From positions 26,560-90,559 of the forward strand of contig NZ_JAKVIJ010000014.1 in NCBI RefSeq assembly GCF_022760965.1: DNA of 64,000 nt. Reading direction: 5' to 3'. Made by a program: the position numbers and the translations under genes. Positions 17,398-25,922 of this stretch are shown here, one piece after another. How positions within the stretch are numbered: position 1 is the first letter of the stretch; the number at the start of each line of letters is the position of its first letter. A model generated the notes under the pieces. That model had not been told where the DNA came from. It was given only the letters and a program-made list of their open reading frames with translations, and made no database searches. The DNA is from Simplicispira sedimenti. GTDB taxonomy: Bacteria > Pseudomonadota > Gammaproteobacteria > Burkholderiales > Burkholderiaceae_C.

Positions 17398-18531
17398 ATG
17401 ACAACACCAGCGCCCCCCATGACCCGAGCGCTTGGGCTAGCCGCCCAGGCGCTTTTTCTTTCCAACCCCAACCCCCGTGTAGGCTGCGTCATCACCGCGC
17501 CCGATGGGCAGGTGCTGGGTGAAGGTTTTACCCAGCAGGCTGGCGGCCCGCATGCCGAGGTGATGGCGCTGCGTGATGCCGAAGCACGGGGCAACAATGT
17601 ACGAGGTGCCACGGCCTGGGTCACGCTGGAGCCGTGCGCTCACCAGGGGCGCACCGGGCCATGTTGCGATGCGCTGATTGCCGCAGGCATTGGCAAGGTC
17701 ATGGCCAGCCTGGAAGACCCCAACCCCCTGGTAGCGGGCCAGGGCTTTGCCCGGCTGCGTGCCGCTGGGGTGACCGTGGAGGTGGGCCAGGGTGCTGCAC
17801 AGTCGCGCGAGCTGAACCTGGGTTTTTTCAGCCGCATGGTGCGGGGCACACCCTGGGTGCGGCTCAAGGTGGCAGCGTCGCTGGACGGCACCACGGCACT
17901 GCACAACGGCGCCAGCCAATGGATTACATCAGATGCGGCGCGGGCCGATGGACATGCCTGGCGCGCCCGTGCATGTGCTGTGTTGACGGGTGTAGGCACG
18001 GTGCTGGCAGACCACCCGCGACTGGATGTGCGCGCTGTGTCCACGCCACGCCAGCCCCATGTGGTGGTGCTGGATAGTCACTTGCAGACGCCGCCAGATG
18101 CTCCTATTTTTATATCTGGTCGCGCTTGCTGGATATACGCTGCAGGCCAATTTGATACCGACGCAGACCGTTCCGCCTTTGCCACCCGCCGCCAGACCCT
18201 GGAGGCACGCGGCACCGCGGTGGCACTGCTGCCTGGTGCCGATGGACGGGTGAACCTGAAGGCCGTTTTACACGACCTGGCTCGCCGTGGCGTGAACGAG
18301 CTGCATGTGGAGGCAGGGCACACGCTCAATGGCGCCTTGCTCGACGCCGGGCTGGTGGACGAATTATTGCTGTACCTGGCGCCTACCCTGCTCGGCCCAG
18401 GGCGCGGCATGGCGGACCGTGCGCCATTGGCCGATCTGGCCCAGGGCATCCCCCTGGAATTTGGGGCCGTGCAAGCCGTAGGGCCTGACCTGCGCGTGCT
18501 GGCCCGCGTCAACGGACGCGACCGGTTTTGA
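17398..18531 (+). CDS. ribD: Bifunctional diaminohydroxyphosphoribosylaminopyrimidine deaminase / 5-amino-6-(5-phosphoribosylamino)uracil reductase
   Basis: 377 aa. Catalyses the second and third steps of riboflavin synthesis. N-terminal cytidine-deaminase-like domain with zinc ligands H52-A-E54 and C80/C89 in LEPCAHQGRTGPCC. C-terminal reductase domain with RLKVAASLDG and later HVEAGHTLNGALLDAGLVDE. Residues about 234-253 (APIFISGRACWIYAAGQF) are encoded by a copy of the palindromic repeat family; the surrounding frame is intact. Followed directly by riboflavin synthase. Confidence 0.95.
   Translation: MTTPAPPMTRALGLAAQALFLSNPNPRVGCVITAPDGQVLGEGFTQQAGGPHAEVMALRDAEARGNNVRGATAWVTLEPCAHQGRTGPCCDALIAAGIGKVMASLEDPNPLVAGQGFARLRAAGVTVEVGQGAAQSRELNLGFFSRMVRGTPWVRLKVAASLDGTTALHNGASQWITSDAARADGHAWRARACAVLTGVGTVLADHPRLDVRAVSTPRQPHVVVLDSHLQTPPDAPIFISGRACWIYAAGQFDTDADRSAFATRRQTLEARGTAVALLPGADGRVNLKAVLHDLARRGVNELHVEAGHTLNGALLDAGLVDELLLYLAPTLLGPGRGMADRAPLADLAQGIPLEFGAVQAVGPDLRVLARVNGRDRF
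18099..18156 (+). repeat. Palindromic repeat element, copy 3 (inside ribD)
   Basis: 58 bp, reading tgctcctatttttatatctg, then gtcgcgcttgctggatatac, gctgcaggccaatttgat. Parts appear in the family's usual order: TGCT...TAT.TCTG end, GCGCTTGCTGGATAT.CGC stem, GGCCAATTTGAT end. It lies fully within ribD in frame. Confidence 0.6.
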
Positions 18532-18557
18532 TCGAAAAGCCTGCCACAATCCACACC

Positions 18558-19193
18558 ATGTTTACTGGAATCATCACCGGCACGGGGCATATTGCCGCCG
18601 TGCAACCCTTGGGCGAATCTGCCACCCACGGCAAGCGGCTGAGCGTGGTCCCACCCGCTGGCTACCTGGACGATGTGGGTTTGGGCGATAGCATCGCCCT
18701 CAACGGCGCCTGCATGACGGTGACCGGCATGGACACGGCACGCACCACCTTCACCGTGGACATTTCCGCCGAGTCACTGGACAAGACGACCGGGCTGGAT
18801 CAGTGTGGCCCCATCAACCTGGAAAAAGCCCTGCGCGCCAATGACCGCCTGGGCGGGCATCTGGTGTCTGGCCATGTGGACGGTATCGGCGAGGTGACCC
18901 ACTTCGCGCAGGTAGGTGAGAGCTGGGAGTTGCGTGTGCTGGCCCCGCAAGCCCTGGCACGCTTCCTGGCGACCAAAGGCTCCATCACAGTCAACGGCGC
19001 GAGCCTGACCGTCAACCGCGTGGCTGATTTGCCCGAGGGCTGCGAGGTGAGCATCAACCTCATTCCCCATACGGTGCAGAACACCGCGCTGGGTCACCTA
19101 CGCAACGGTTCCAAAGTGAATCTGGAGATCGACCTGATCGCGCGCTATTGCGAACGGATGCTGCATTTGGAGCCGCGCCAGCCAACACGCTGA
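18558..19193 (+). CDS. ribE: Riboflavin synthase, alpha subunit
   Basis: 211 aa from ATG 18558 (MFTGIITGTG), the conserved start. Dismutates two 6,7-dimethyl-8-ribityllumazines to riboflavin. Two lumazine-binding barrels are seen: residues about 1-95 (SIALNGACMTVT) and 96-200 (GSITVNGASLTVN), with SGHVDGIG between. A longer in-frame start at 18528 overlaps ribD and is less likely. A strong terminator follows. Confidence 0.96.
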   Translation: MFTGIITGTGHIAAVQPLGESATHGKRLSVVPPAGYLDDVGLGDSIALNGACMTVTGMDTARTTFTVDISAESLDKTTGLDQCGPINLEKALRANDRLGGHLVSGHVDGIGEVTHFAQVGESWELRVLAPQALARFLATKGSITVNGASLTVNRVADLPEGCEVSINLIPHTVQNTALGHLRNGSKVNLEIDLIARYCERMLHLEPRQPTR

Positions 19194-19227
19194 GCCAGCA
19201 CCCCAAAACAAAAGTCTCTTGAAACAG

Positions 19228-19266
19228 AAAGGCCCCCGTGATTTCCCACGGGGGCCTTTTATTTTT
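19228..19266 (+). terminator. Rho-independent terminator after riboflavin synthase
   Basis: AAAGGCCCCCGTG, loop atttcc, CACGGGGGCCTTTT, then a T-rich tail. Perfect 12-13-bp stem. It ends the pil/rib transcription unit. Confidence 0.9.
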
Positions 19267-19269
19267 GAT

Positions 19270-19287
19270 TGCTATTTTTTAGATAGC
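19270..19287 (+). repeat. Partial palindromic repeat (one end only)
   Basis: TGCTATTTTTTAGATAGC matches the TGCTAT...ATAGC end of the repeat family. The GCGC stem portion is degraded. Lies between the terminator and tRNA-His. Confidence 0.4.
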
Positions 19288-19304
19288 CAATGTTCTAGTG
19301 TTTA

Positions 19305-19381
19305 TGGGGTGGCTGATGGGACTCGAACCCACGACGACAGGAATCACAATCCTGGACTCTACCAACTGAGCTACAGCCACC
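19305..19381 (-). tRNA. tRNA-His (anticodon GTG)
   Basis: 77 nt with encoded CCA. The anticodon stem CAGGA/TCCTG surrounds TTGTGAT, giving GTG. The 5' end carries the extra G-1 opposite C73, the identity element of histidine tRNAs. The T-arm reads GTGGGTTCGAGTCCCAT. Confidence 0.96.
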
Positions 19382-19420
19382 GTAGAGCCTGAAATTATAA
19401 CTCGAATTTCAGGCCTTGCT

Positions 19421-21343
19421 TCAATTCTCCGTACTTGTTTGTGATGATGGGCGAGGAACCTTGATCTGCGCCTGGTAGCGGGATTTCAGGGTTTCATAGT
19501 AGGCCAGCCCTTCTGCGCTAGACCACCACTGGGTGTATTGCTGACGCATCTGCGCAATGAGTTGCTGATCGATGCCGTCACTTGGCATGATGCGAATGAC
19601 CTTGAGCACAGCGTAGCCCGCCGACCCCAGATCCACGCCCGTCCACAAGGGCAGCGCATCCGGTTTGGCGGAAAGTACGGCATCAACGATGGCCCGCGAT
19701 TGGCCTTGCGCTTGGTCACGCGAGAGCACGATGGGTGCTGCAAGCCCAGTTGCCTGTGCTGGCTTTTCTGCCCAAGCATCACGCTTGGCCTGACCTTCCT
19801 GGCGGGCAAGCTCCGCAGCCTTGTCGGCCACAAAACGTTGACGGACCTGCGCCTTGACTTCGTCATAGGCCTGGACTCGTGCACTTTGGTGCTCGATGAC
19901 GCGGGCAGCGGCCATTTGGTTGGAGCCCAGTTCCACCGCCTCGGTATTGCGTTTGCTCTGCAAAGATTCCGACGCAAACAGTGCCTCCAGTAATTTGGGG
20001 TTGGCCAACGCGCCCACCACATTCGGCTGAGGAATACGGGTCACCCCTTGTGCCGTCTGGATCTTGAGCTTGAGCTTGTCGGCCACAGGCTGCAGGCTGT
20101 CGGCTTGTTCATACACGGTGTTGGCAAAAATCTCTGCCGTTTCAGCGTATTTGCGCTGTGCTTGCTGCTGCTTGAGCTCTGCTTCCAGCTTGGGGCGCAG
20201 TTCCTCGAAGCTGGGCTCACGAGCCGCTTTGATATCTGCCAATTGGATGATGTGGTAGCCAAAATCGGTTTCCACCACATCACTGATGGCGCCCTTGGCC
20301 AGCCCAAATGCAGCTTCCTCAAAGGGCTTGACCATGGCTCCCCGGGCAAAGAACCCCAGGTCTCCCCCTTGCGGCGCGGAACCTGGATCCTGCGAGTGCT
20401 TCTTGGCAAGCGCAGCAAATTCGGCAGGGCTCTTGCGCAACTGCTCCAACAGTTCCGCAGCGCGGGCCTTGGCCTTCTCACGCTCTGCAGCCGGTGCGTC
20501 CTTGGCAGCGGCAATCAGGATGTGGCTCGCACGACGCTCTTCCCTGCCCATGTGGCGCGAGAGATTTTCCTTGTAGTAGGTCCGCAGATCGTCTTCGTTG
20601 AGGGTGATGCCTGCTCGCACCGAGTCGATATCAAACACCACGTATTCGATGCTGACCTGCTCGGGCAGCTGGAAAGAGCTGCTGTGCTTCTGGTAGTAGG
20701 CCTGAAGCTCTTCGTCGGTGGGACGCACCTTGGCTTCGTAATCTGCCGCCTTGAAGAGCGCCACCTGCACTTCACGTCGTTGGAACAGCGGATCGATCGC
20801 AGCCATTCCTTGCGATGAAGTGGCAAAACTGCTGCCCACCACGCCGCCGAGCACCTGGTTCAAGGACAGGTTGCGCCGCATCGAGGCCTCAAAGCCTTCG
20901 GGCGTCATGCCCTGGGTGGCCACCAGTGCACGGTAGCCCTCGGCATCAAGGCTGCCATCGGGCTTGCGCAAGGCTGCGATCTGTGGAATCTCCTGCAGGC
21001 TGCGGGCGAGGCGAGCATCGGTGGTCACCAGGTGCATCTTTTGTGCAGCCACCTGAAGCACCCGATCACGCACCAGTTTTTCCAGCGTGGCGTAGCGGGC
21101 CTGGGGCGTATCCAACAGCTTGGCATCCATCTGGGGCTGCTCGCTGCGCTGGCGATCCGATTCAACCTTGTGGGCATTGTCCCAATCGTTTTGCGTGATG
21201 TCCTGGCCATCCACCCGCGCCACCACGGGGCTGCTGCCAGAGAAGTAGCTGGAATCAATACCCACCAGCACGAACGAGGGGATGATCAGCAAGAGCAGCA
21301 AGAGCATTGCGATCTTGGTGTTCTTGCGGATGGATTCGAACAT
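19421..21343 (-). CDS. ppiD: Periplasmic peptidyl-prolyl isomerase/chaperone PpiD (SurA-type N-terminal domain)
   Basis: 640 aa from ATG 21343 (MFESIRKNTKIA). Short cytoplasmic N-terminus, one membrane anchor (about residues 12-31), then a SurA-like chaperone domain. A single parvulin domain lies around residues 265-365, beginning ERRASHILI and containing GGDLGFFARGAMVKPFEEAAF and ETDFGYHIIQL. A C-terminal domain of about 270 residues follows. Assists folding of exported proteins at the Sec translocon. Lies on the minus strand after tRNA-Val and hupB, the common hupB-ppiD order. Confidence 0.94.
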   Translation of the reverse strand: MFESIRKNTKIAMLLLLLLIIPSFVLVGIDSSYFSGSSPVVARVDGQDITQNDWDNAHKVESDRQRSEQPQMDAKLLDTPQARYATLEKLVRDRVLQVAAQKMHLVTTDARLARSLQEIPQIAALRKPDGSLDAEGYRALVATQGMTPEGFEASMRRNLSLNQVLGGVVGSSFATSSQGMAAIDPLFQRREVQVALFKAADYEAKVRPTDEELQAYYQKHSSSFQLPEQVSIEYVVFDIDSVRAGITLNEDDLRTYYKENLSRHMGREERRASHILIAAAKDAPAAEREKAKARAAELLEQLRKSPAEFAALAKKHSQDPGSAPQGGDLGFFARGAMVKPFEEAAFGLAKGAISDVVETDFGYHIIQLADIKAAREPSFEELRPKLEAELKQQQAQRKYAETAEIFANTVYEQADSLQPVADKLKLKIQTAQGVTRIPQPNVVGALANPKLLEALFASESLQSKRNTEAVELGSNQMAAARVIEHQSARVQAYDEVKAQVRQRFVADKAAELARQEGQAKRDAWAEKPAQATGLAAPIVLSRDQAQGQSRAIVDAVLSAKPDALPLWTGVDLGSAGYAVLKVIRIMPSDGIDQQLIAQMRQQYTQWWSSAEGLAYYETLKSRYQAQIKVPRPSSQTSTEN

Positions 21344-21363
21344 GGTCAATCTTTCTGAGACAT

Positions 21364-21393
21364 AAAACAAAAGGCGAACTTCCGTTCGCCTTT
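21364..21393 (-). terminator. Rho-independent terminator after tRNA-Val(UAC)
   Basis: On the minus strand AAAGGCGAAC, loop ggaa, GTTCGCCTTT then TGTTTTATG. It separates the hupB/tRNA-Val unit from ppiD and overlaps the short ppiD leader. Confidence 0.7.
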
Positions 21394-21400
21394 GCATCAG

Positions 21401-21476
21401 TGGTGGGTGCTGACGGGGTCGAACCGCCGACCTACGCCTTGTAAGGGCGCCGCTCTACCAACTGAGCTAAGCACCC
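21401..21476 (-). tRNA. tRNA-Val (anticodon TAC)
   Basis: 76 nt with encoded CCA. Acceptor GGGTGCT/AGCACCC; the anticodon loop CTTACAA gives TAC (UAC in RNA). The T-arm reads GGCGGTTCGACCCCGTC. Lies directly after hupB on the same strand. Confidence 0.96.
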
Positions 21477-21492
21477 ACTGAATATCCGATGG

Positions 21493-21765
21493 TCAGTTCA
21501 GGGCGTCCTTGAGGGCTTTGCCCGGGCGGAACTTTGGCACCTTGGCAGCCTTGATTTTAATCGCAGCGCCCGTGCGGGGGTTGCGGCCAGTGCGTGCAGC
21601 GCGCTTGCCCACAGCAAACGTGCCAAAACCGACGAGCGACACCGTGCCGCCTTTTTTCAGTGTCTTCTTGACCGCTTCGATCGTGGATTCCAGTGCCCGC
21701 GCAGCGGCTGCCTTGGAGATATCGGCATTGTTTGCAATGTGCTCAATCAGTTCGGTTTTGTTCAC
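21493..21765 (-). CDS. hupB: DNA-binding protein HU, beta type
   Basis: 90 aa histone-like DNA-bending protein. Classic sequence MNKTELIEHIANNADISKAAA, then GGTVSLVGFGTFAVGKRAARTGRNP, where the beta-arm contacts DNA. Length and sequence are typical. Followed by tRNA-Val and ppiD on the same strand. The roughly 290 bp upstream (21766-22054) hold no gene or clear element that I can see. Confidence 0.97.
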   Translation of the reverse strand: MNKTELIEHIANNADISKAAAARALESTIEAVKKTLKKGGTVSLVGFGTFAVGKRAARTGRNPRTGAAIKIKAAKVPKFRPGKALKDALN

Positions 21766-22054
21766 AAGAAGCCTCTCGGGAATGTGGTTGGGTTGTCTCT
21801 GTGCTTATTCAACTCGCCCAGCCCGGCATGCGCTGGGGGCGGGTGGCTGGCGCTGGCAGCTGGCACTGCCACTCTCGATTAAAGCCATCGACTCTCCGGG
21901 TGTCAATACAACACGCCGGATTGCAACGGCGCGACAGGCGATTCTAGTCGCATTTGCGCCTGCATACGAACCAAACAGCCGCATTTTTGCCATTGCAGAC
22001 CTTACGCATCTTTACCGATTGACAGGCACCCGCAAAGACGCACCAACAACCCAC

Positions 22055-22624
22055 TCAGTCTTTGACGCGGGCACGGATTTCCGGCAGCGCCTTTTGCAGG
22101 TAGTACACCATGGACCACACCGTGAGCACAGCTGCAAGCCAGATCAGCCAAGTGCCCCACACCCCTGTATCGACGAGCCCCCATACGTGCCCGTCGTACA
22201 ACAGGAAGGGGATGGCCACCATCTGGACCGTGGTCTTGACTTTGCCCAGCATGTGCACGGCCACGCTCTTGCTGGCACCGATCTGCGCCATCCATTCACG
22301 CAGGGCCGAAATGGCGATTTCGCGGCCGATGATGATGAGCGCCACGAACACATCGGCGCGCTGCAAGTGCACCAACACCAGCAGCGATGCACAAACCAGA
22401 AACTTGTCGGCCACAGGGTCCAGAAATGCACCAAACGACGAGGTCTGGTTGAGCTTGCGCGCAAGGAACCCGTCGAGCCAGTCCGTGGCCGCAAACACAA
22501 CGAACATCAGCGCGGCGACGAGGTTTCGCGTGGGTTCGTCCAGCGGAGCGTAGAACACCCCGACGATCAAGGGGATCGCGACAATGCGCGTCCAGGTCAT
22601 GAGGGTGGGAATGGTCCAGAACAT
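22055..22624 (-). CDS. pgsA: CDP-diacylglycerol--glycerol-3-phosphate 3-phosphatidyltransferase
   Basis: 189 aa integral membrane enzyme that makes phosphatidylglycerophosphate, the committed step to phosphatidylglycerol and cardiolipin. It contains the CDP-alcohol phosphatidyltransferase motif D-G-x2-A-R-x8-G-x3-D-x3-D, seen as WLDGFLARKL...GAFLDPVADKF. Several hydrophobic helices surround it. It follows uvrC on the same strand, a common uvrC-pgsA pairing. Confidence 0.96.
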   Translation of the reverse strand: MFWTIPTLMTWTRIVAIPLIVGVFYAPLDEPTRNLVAALMFVVFAATDWLDGFLARKLNQTSSFGAFLDPVADKFLVCASLLVLVHLQRADVFVALIIIGREIAISALREWMAQIGASKSVAVHMLGKVKTTVQMVAIPFLLYDGHVWGLVDTGVWGTWLIWLAAVLTVWSMVYYLQKALPEIRARVKD

Positions 22625-22683
22625 GGCGCGATTGTGTCATGCCCTGGATGCGGCAGACACCTGCGGACCTCCTCCATCCACAC

Positions 22684-24624
22684 TCAGCGCAAAGCGCGGT
22701 AGATTTCCTCGGCCAGTTCGCGCGAGATGCCTTCCACACTGGCCAAGTCCTCCACGCTGGCGTCCTGCACGCCACGCACGCCGCCAAAGCGCTGTAGCAA
22801 GCGCGCGCGTTTTTTCGGGCCGATACCGGGGATGTCTTCCAGCCGACTGCCGCCCACGCGTACCTTGGCGCGCGCTGCGCGCATGCCGGTGATGGCGAAG
22901 CGGTGCGCCTCGTCGCGGATCTGCGCCACCAGCATGAGTGCGGCCGAATCCCGGCCCAGATAGACCTTCTCGCGCCCATCGGCAAACACCAACTCCTCCA
23001 GCCCCACCTTGCGCCCCTCGCCCTTCTCCACGCCGACGATGCGCGCCAGGTCCAGACCCAGTTCGGTAAACACGTCGCGCGCCATGGCGACCTGGCCCTT
23101 GCCACCATCGACCAGCACCAGGTCGGGGAGCCGCGCCTGGCCGGCAGCGGGCTCGGCGCCACCAGCCTCGCGCAGGGCCTGCGCCACCTTGGCGTAGCGG
23201 CGCTGCAGCACCTGGCGCATGGCGGCATAGTCGTCGCCGCCGGTGATGCCTTCGATCTTGTACCGACGGTACTCGCTGCCCTGCATCTTGTGGTGGTGGA
23301 ACACCACGCACGAGGCCTGCGTGGCCTCGCCCGCCGTGTGCGAAATGTCGAAGCACTCGATCGTGAGATCGTCCAGGTCTTCCTGCGGCAAGTCCAGTGC
23401 CTCGGCCAGCGCCCGCGTGCGCGCCTGCTGCGAGCCCTCCTCGGCCAGCAGGCGTGCGAGCTGCAGGTCGGCATTCTGGCGTGCCATGTCGAGCCAGGTG
23501 CGGTGCTGCCCGCGCGGCTGGTGCACCACGCCCACGCGCTGGCCAGCCTGCTCCGTCAGCGCCTGCGCCAGCGCCTTGTCCACCGGCTCGCTGGCGATCA
23601 GCAGGGGCGGAACGGGCACGCCGATGTAGTGCTGCGCGATGAAGGCCTCCAGCACCTGCTGCTCCACCGCCGGGGGCGCAGCCGCAGCATCCTCGGCGGC
23701 ATAGACACCTGCGGCATCCTCCACATGCACCGGGAAGTAGGCCCGGTCGCCCAGGTGGCGGCCGCCGCGCACCATGGCCAGGTTCACGCAGGCGCGGCCA
23801 CCCTGCACGCGCACGGCAAGAATGTCCACGTCCTTGTCCGAGGTGGTTTCCACCGCCTGCTGGTGCAGCACGCGCGAGAGCGCCGTGATCTGGTTGCGCA
23901 GCTCGGCCGCCTGCTCGAACTCCAGCCGCTCGGCGTGGGCCATCATGCGCGACTCCAGCTCCTGCAAGAGCGCCTGGGTTTCGCCGCGCAAAAGCGCCTC
24001 GGCGTGCGCCACGTCGCGGGCATAGGCCTCGGGGGCGATCAGGCCCACACAGGGCGCGGTGCAGCGCTTGATCTGGTAAAGCAGGCACGGCCGCGTGCGG
24101 TTGGCAAACACCGTGTCCTCGCAGGTGCGCAGGCGGAACACCTTTTGCAGCAATTGGATGGTTTCCTTCACCGCCCAACTGTTCGGGTAAGGCCCGAAGT
24201 AGCGGTGCCGCTTGTCGATGCTGCCCCGGTAGTAGGCCATGCGCGGAAAGCGCTGGAGTGCCGCCTCGCCCTGCCCGTCCTTGGCAGCCACGCCGGTGAT
24301 CTTGAGGAAAGGGTAGCTCTTGTCGTCGCGGAACAGGATGTTGTACTTGGGGTTCTGCGACTTGATGAGGTTGTTCTCCAGCAGCAACGCCTCGGCCTCG
24401 GAGCGCACCACCGTGGTCTCCAGGCGCACGATCTTGCCCACCATGTGGCCGATGCGCGTGCCCCCGTGCTGCTTGGTGAAATAGCTCGAAACGCGCTTCT
24501 TGAGGTTGCGCGCCTTGCCCACGTAGAGCAGCGCGCCCTCGGCGTCGAAATAGCGGTACACGCCAGGCAGGGGTGGCAGCGCGGCCACCTGCGCCAGCAG
24601 TTCTTCGGAATGCCCTTCTTGCAT
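22684..24624 (-). CDS. uvrC: Excinuclease ABC subunit C
   Basis: 646 aa from ATG 24624 (MQEGHSEELLAQVAAL). Makes the dual incisions in nucleotide excision repair with UvrAB. N-terminal GIY-YIG nuclease (GVYRYFDAEGALLYVGKARN) and a UVR motif for UvrB contact (HAERLEFEQAAELRNQI). RNase H-like C-terminal nuclease with ECFDISHTAGE and LVLVDGGKGQ. Terminal helix-hairpin-helix near DIPGIGPKKRARLLQRFGG. The length is somewhat above the 610 aa of E. coli because of an Ala-rich insert around residue 230. Confidence 0.97.
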   Translation of the reverse strand: MQEGHSEELLAQVAALPPLPGVYRYFDAEGALLYVGKARNLKKRVSSYFTKQHGGTRIGHMVGKIVRLETTVVRSEAEALLLENNLIKSQNPKYNILFRDDKSYPFLKITGVAAKDGQGEAALQRFPRMAYYRGSIDKRHRYFGPYPNSWAVKETIQLLQKVFRLRTCEDTVFANRTRPCLLYQIKRCTAPCVGLIAPEAYARDVAHAEALLRGETQALLQELESRMMAHAERLEFEQAAELRNQITALSRVLHQQAVETTSDKDVDILAVRVQGGRACVNLAMVRGGRHLGDRAYFPVHVEDAAGVYAAEDAAAAPPAVEQQVLEAFIAQHYIGVPVPPLLIASEPVDKALAQALTEQAGQRVGVVHQPRGQHRTWLDMARQNADLQLARLLAEEGSQQARTRALAEALDLPQEDLDDLTIECFDISHTAGEATQASCVVFHHHKMQGSEYRRYKIEGITGGDDYAAMRQVLQRRYAKVAQALREAGGAEPAAGQARLPDLVLVDGGKGQVAMARDVFTELGLDLARIVGVEKGEGRKVGLEELVFADGREKVYLGRDSAALMLVAQIRDEAHRFAITGMRAARAKVRVGGSRLEDIPGIGPKKRARLLQRFGGVRGVQDASVEDLASVEGISRELAEEIYRALR

Positions 24625-24653
24625 GGCGCTATTGTGCGCAGACAATGCGGGCC

Positions 24654-25781
24654 ATGCGCTTGCAAACCCTTCCCACCCCGCTGCAATGGGACATCTTCTG
24701 CCGCGTGATCGACAACTTTGGCGACATCGGCGTGTGCTGGCGCCTGTCCGCCGACCTGGCAGCACGCGGCCAGCAGGTGCGCCTGTGGGTGGACGACGCT
24801 TCGGCCCTGGCCTGGCTGGCGCCGCAAGGCCACCCCGGCGTGCAGGTGCGCGCCTGGGGCAGCCTGCCCGCTGCGCACGAGCCCCCCACACAGGTGCTGG
24901 TGGAAGCCTTCGGCTGCGAGATTGCTCCTGAATTCATAGCTAACAGCGCCCGTATTTCAAGCGCCAAAGGCGAAAAATACCTGTGGATCAACCTCGAATA
25001 CCTTTCGGCCGAGGCCTATGTGGAGCGCTGCCACCGGCTGCCCTCGCCCGTACGCGAAGGTGCGGCACTGGGCGAGGTGAAATGGTTTTTCTACCCTGGC
25101 TTCACCCCGGCCACTGGCGGCTTGCTGCGCGAAAACGGGCTGTTGGAACGCCAGGCCGCCTTTGACACCGCCACCTGGCGCGCGGCCCAGGTTCCCGGCA
25201 CGCACGGCGATGCCGCCAACGCTTGCTGGATCTCGCTGTTCTGTTACGAGCCCCCCGCCCTGCCTGCGTTGTTGCAGCAGTGCATGCAGCGCCCCACGCG
25301 GCTGCTCGTCACACCGGGCCGGGCCACGGCCGCCACGCAGGCCGCGTTGAAAACTTTGGATCAAAATGACCCGCAGGGCTCACCAGATAAGCGCGGGCAG
25401 CCATCGATTTCATACCGCAAAACCTGCCCCCAAGCGGCCTTTGACGAGATGCTCTGGGCCTGCGACCTGAACCTGGTGCGCGGTGAAGATTCGCTGGTGC
25501 GCGCGCTGTGGGCCGGCCGGCCGCTGGCCTGGCAGATTTACCCGCAGCACGACAACGCGCACCACGACAAGTTGCACGCCTTTCTGGACTGGCTGCAGGC
25601 GCCCGAATCGCTGCGCCGCTTCCACGCCACCTGGAACGGCCTGGACAACGCGCCCCTGGTGCTGCCCGACAAAACCCTGCTCGCACAATGGGCAGCCTGC
25701 GTGCAGGCTGCGCGCGCGCGCCTGCTGGCACAGGACGACCTGGTGACACAAATTTTGGGGTTCGTGCAGGAAAAACGGTAA
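24654..25781 (+). CDS. earP: EF-P arginine rhamnosyltransferase EarP
   Basis: About 375 aa from ATG 24654 (MRLQTLPTPLQWDIFC). Transfers rhamnose from dTDP-L-rhamnose to Arg32 of EF-P. GT-B fold protein with FCRVIDNFGDIGVCWRL (nucleotide-sugar/EF-P loop with the catalytic Asp) at the N-terminus. LWINLEYLSAEAYVE and NLVRGEDSLVRALWAGRPL, EarP signatures, follow. It lies 141 bp upstream of efp, the conserved arrangement. Two stretches, IAPEFIANSARISSAKGEKY and DQNDPQGSPDKRGQPSISY, are encoded by copies of the window's palindromic repeat. Confidence 0.93.
   Translation: MRLQTLPTPLQWDIFCRVIDNFGDIGVCWRLSADLAARGQQVRLWVDDASALAWLAPQGHPGVQVRAWGSLPAAHEPPTQVLVEAFGCEIAPEFIANSARISSAKGEKYLWINLEYLSAEAYVERCHRLPSPVREGAALGEVKWFFYPGFTPATGGLLRENGLLERQAAFDTATWRAAQVPGTHGDAANACWISLFCYEPPALPALLQQCMQRPTRLLVTPGRATAATQAALKTLDQNDPQGSPDKRGQPSISYRKTCPQAAFDEMLWACDLNLVRGEDSLVRALWAGRPLAWQIYPQHDNAHHDKLHAFLDWLQAPESLRRFHATWNGLDNAPLVLPDKTLLAQWAACVQAARARLLAQDDLVTQILGFVQEKR
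24923..24978 (+). repeat. Palindromic repeat element, copy 4 (inside earP)
   Basis: 56 bp, reading tgctcctgaattcatagcta, then acagcgcccgtatttcaagc, gccaaaggcgaaaaat. Same order of parts as intergenic copies: TGCTCCTGA.TTCATAGCTA end, GCGC.CGTATTTCAAGCGC stem, AAAGGC.AAAAAT end. In frame in earP. Confidence 0.6.
25360..25416 (-). repeat. Palindromic repeat element, copy 5 (inside earP, reverse orientation)
   Basis: 57 bp, reading atcaaaatgacccgcagggc on the plus strand, then tcaccagataagcgcgggca, gccatcgatttcata. It is the reverse orientation of the family: ATCAAAATG.CC end, GC.TACCAGATAAGCGCG stem, CAGC.ATCGATTTCATA end. In frame in earP. Confidence 0.55.
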
Positions 25782-25922
25782 AATCCAAGGCTTTGCGCAA
25801 ATCGGCAGGCGCTTTTACAGCGGCCGCCACAGCGCATTCCCGCCGCGGAACATGCATCGGCACGGCAGCCCCCTGGGCTACAGGCCCGCGCATTGAGCGG
25901 CCCCAACCCCAGGCAACATGCT

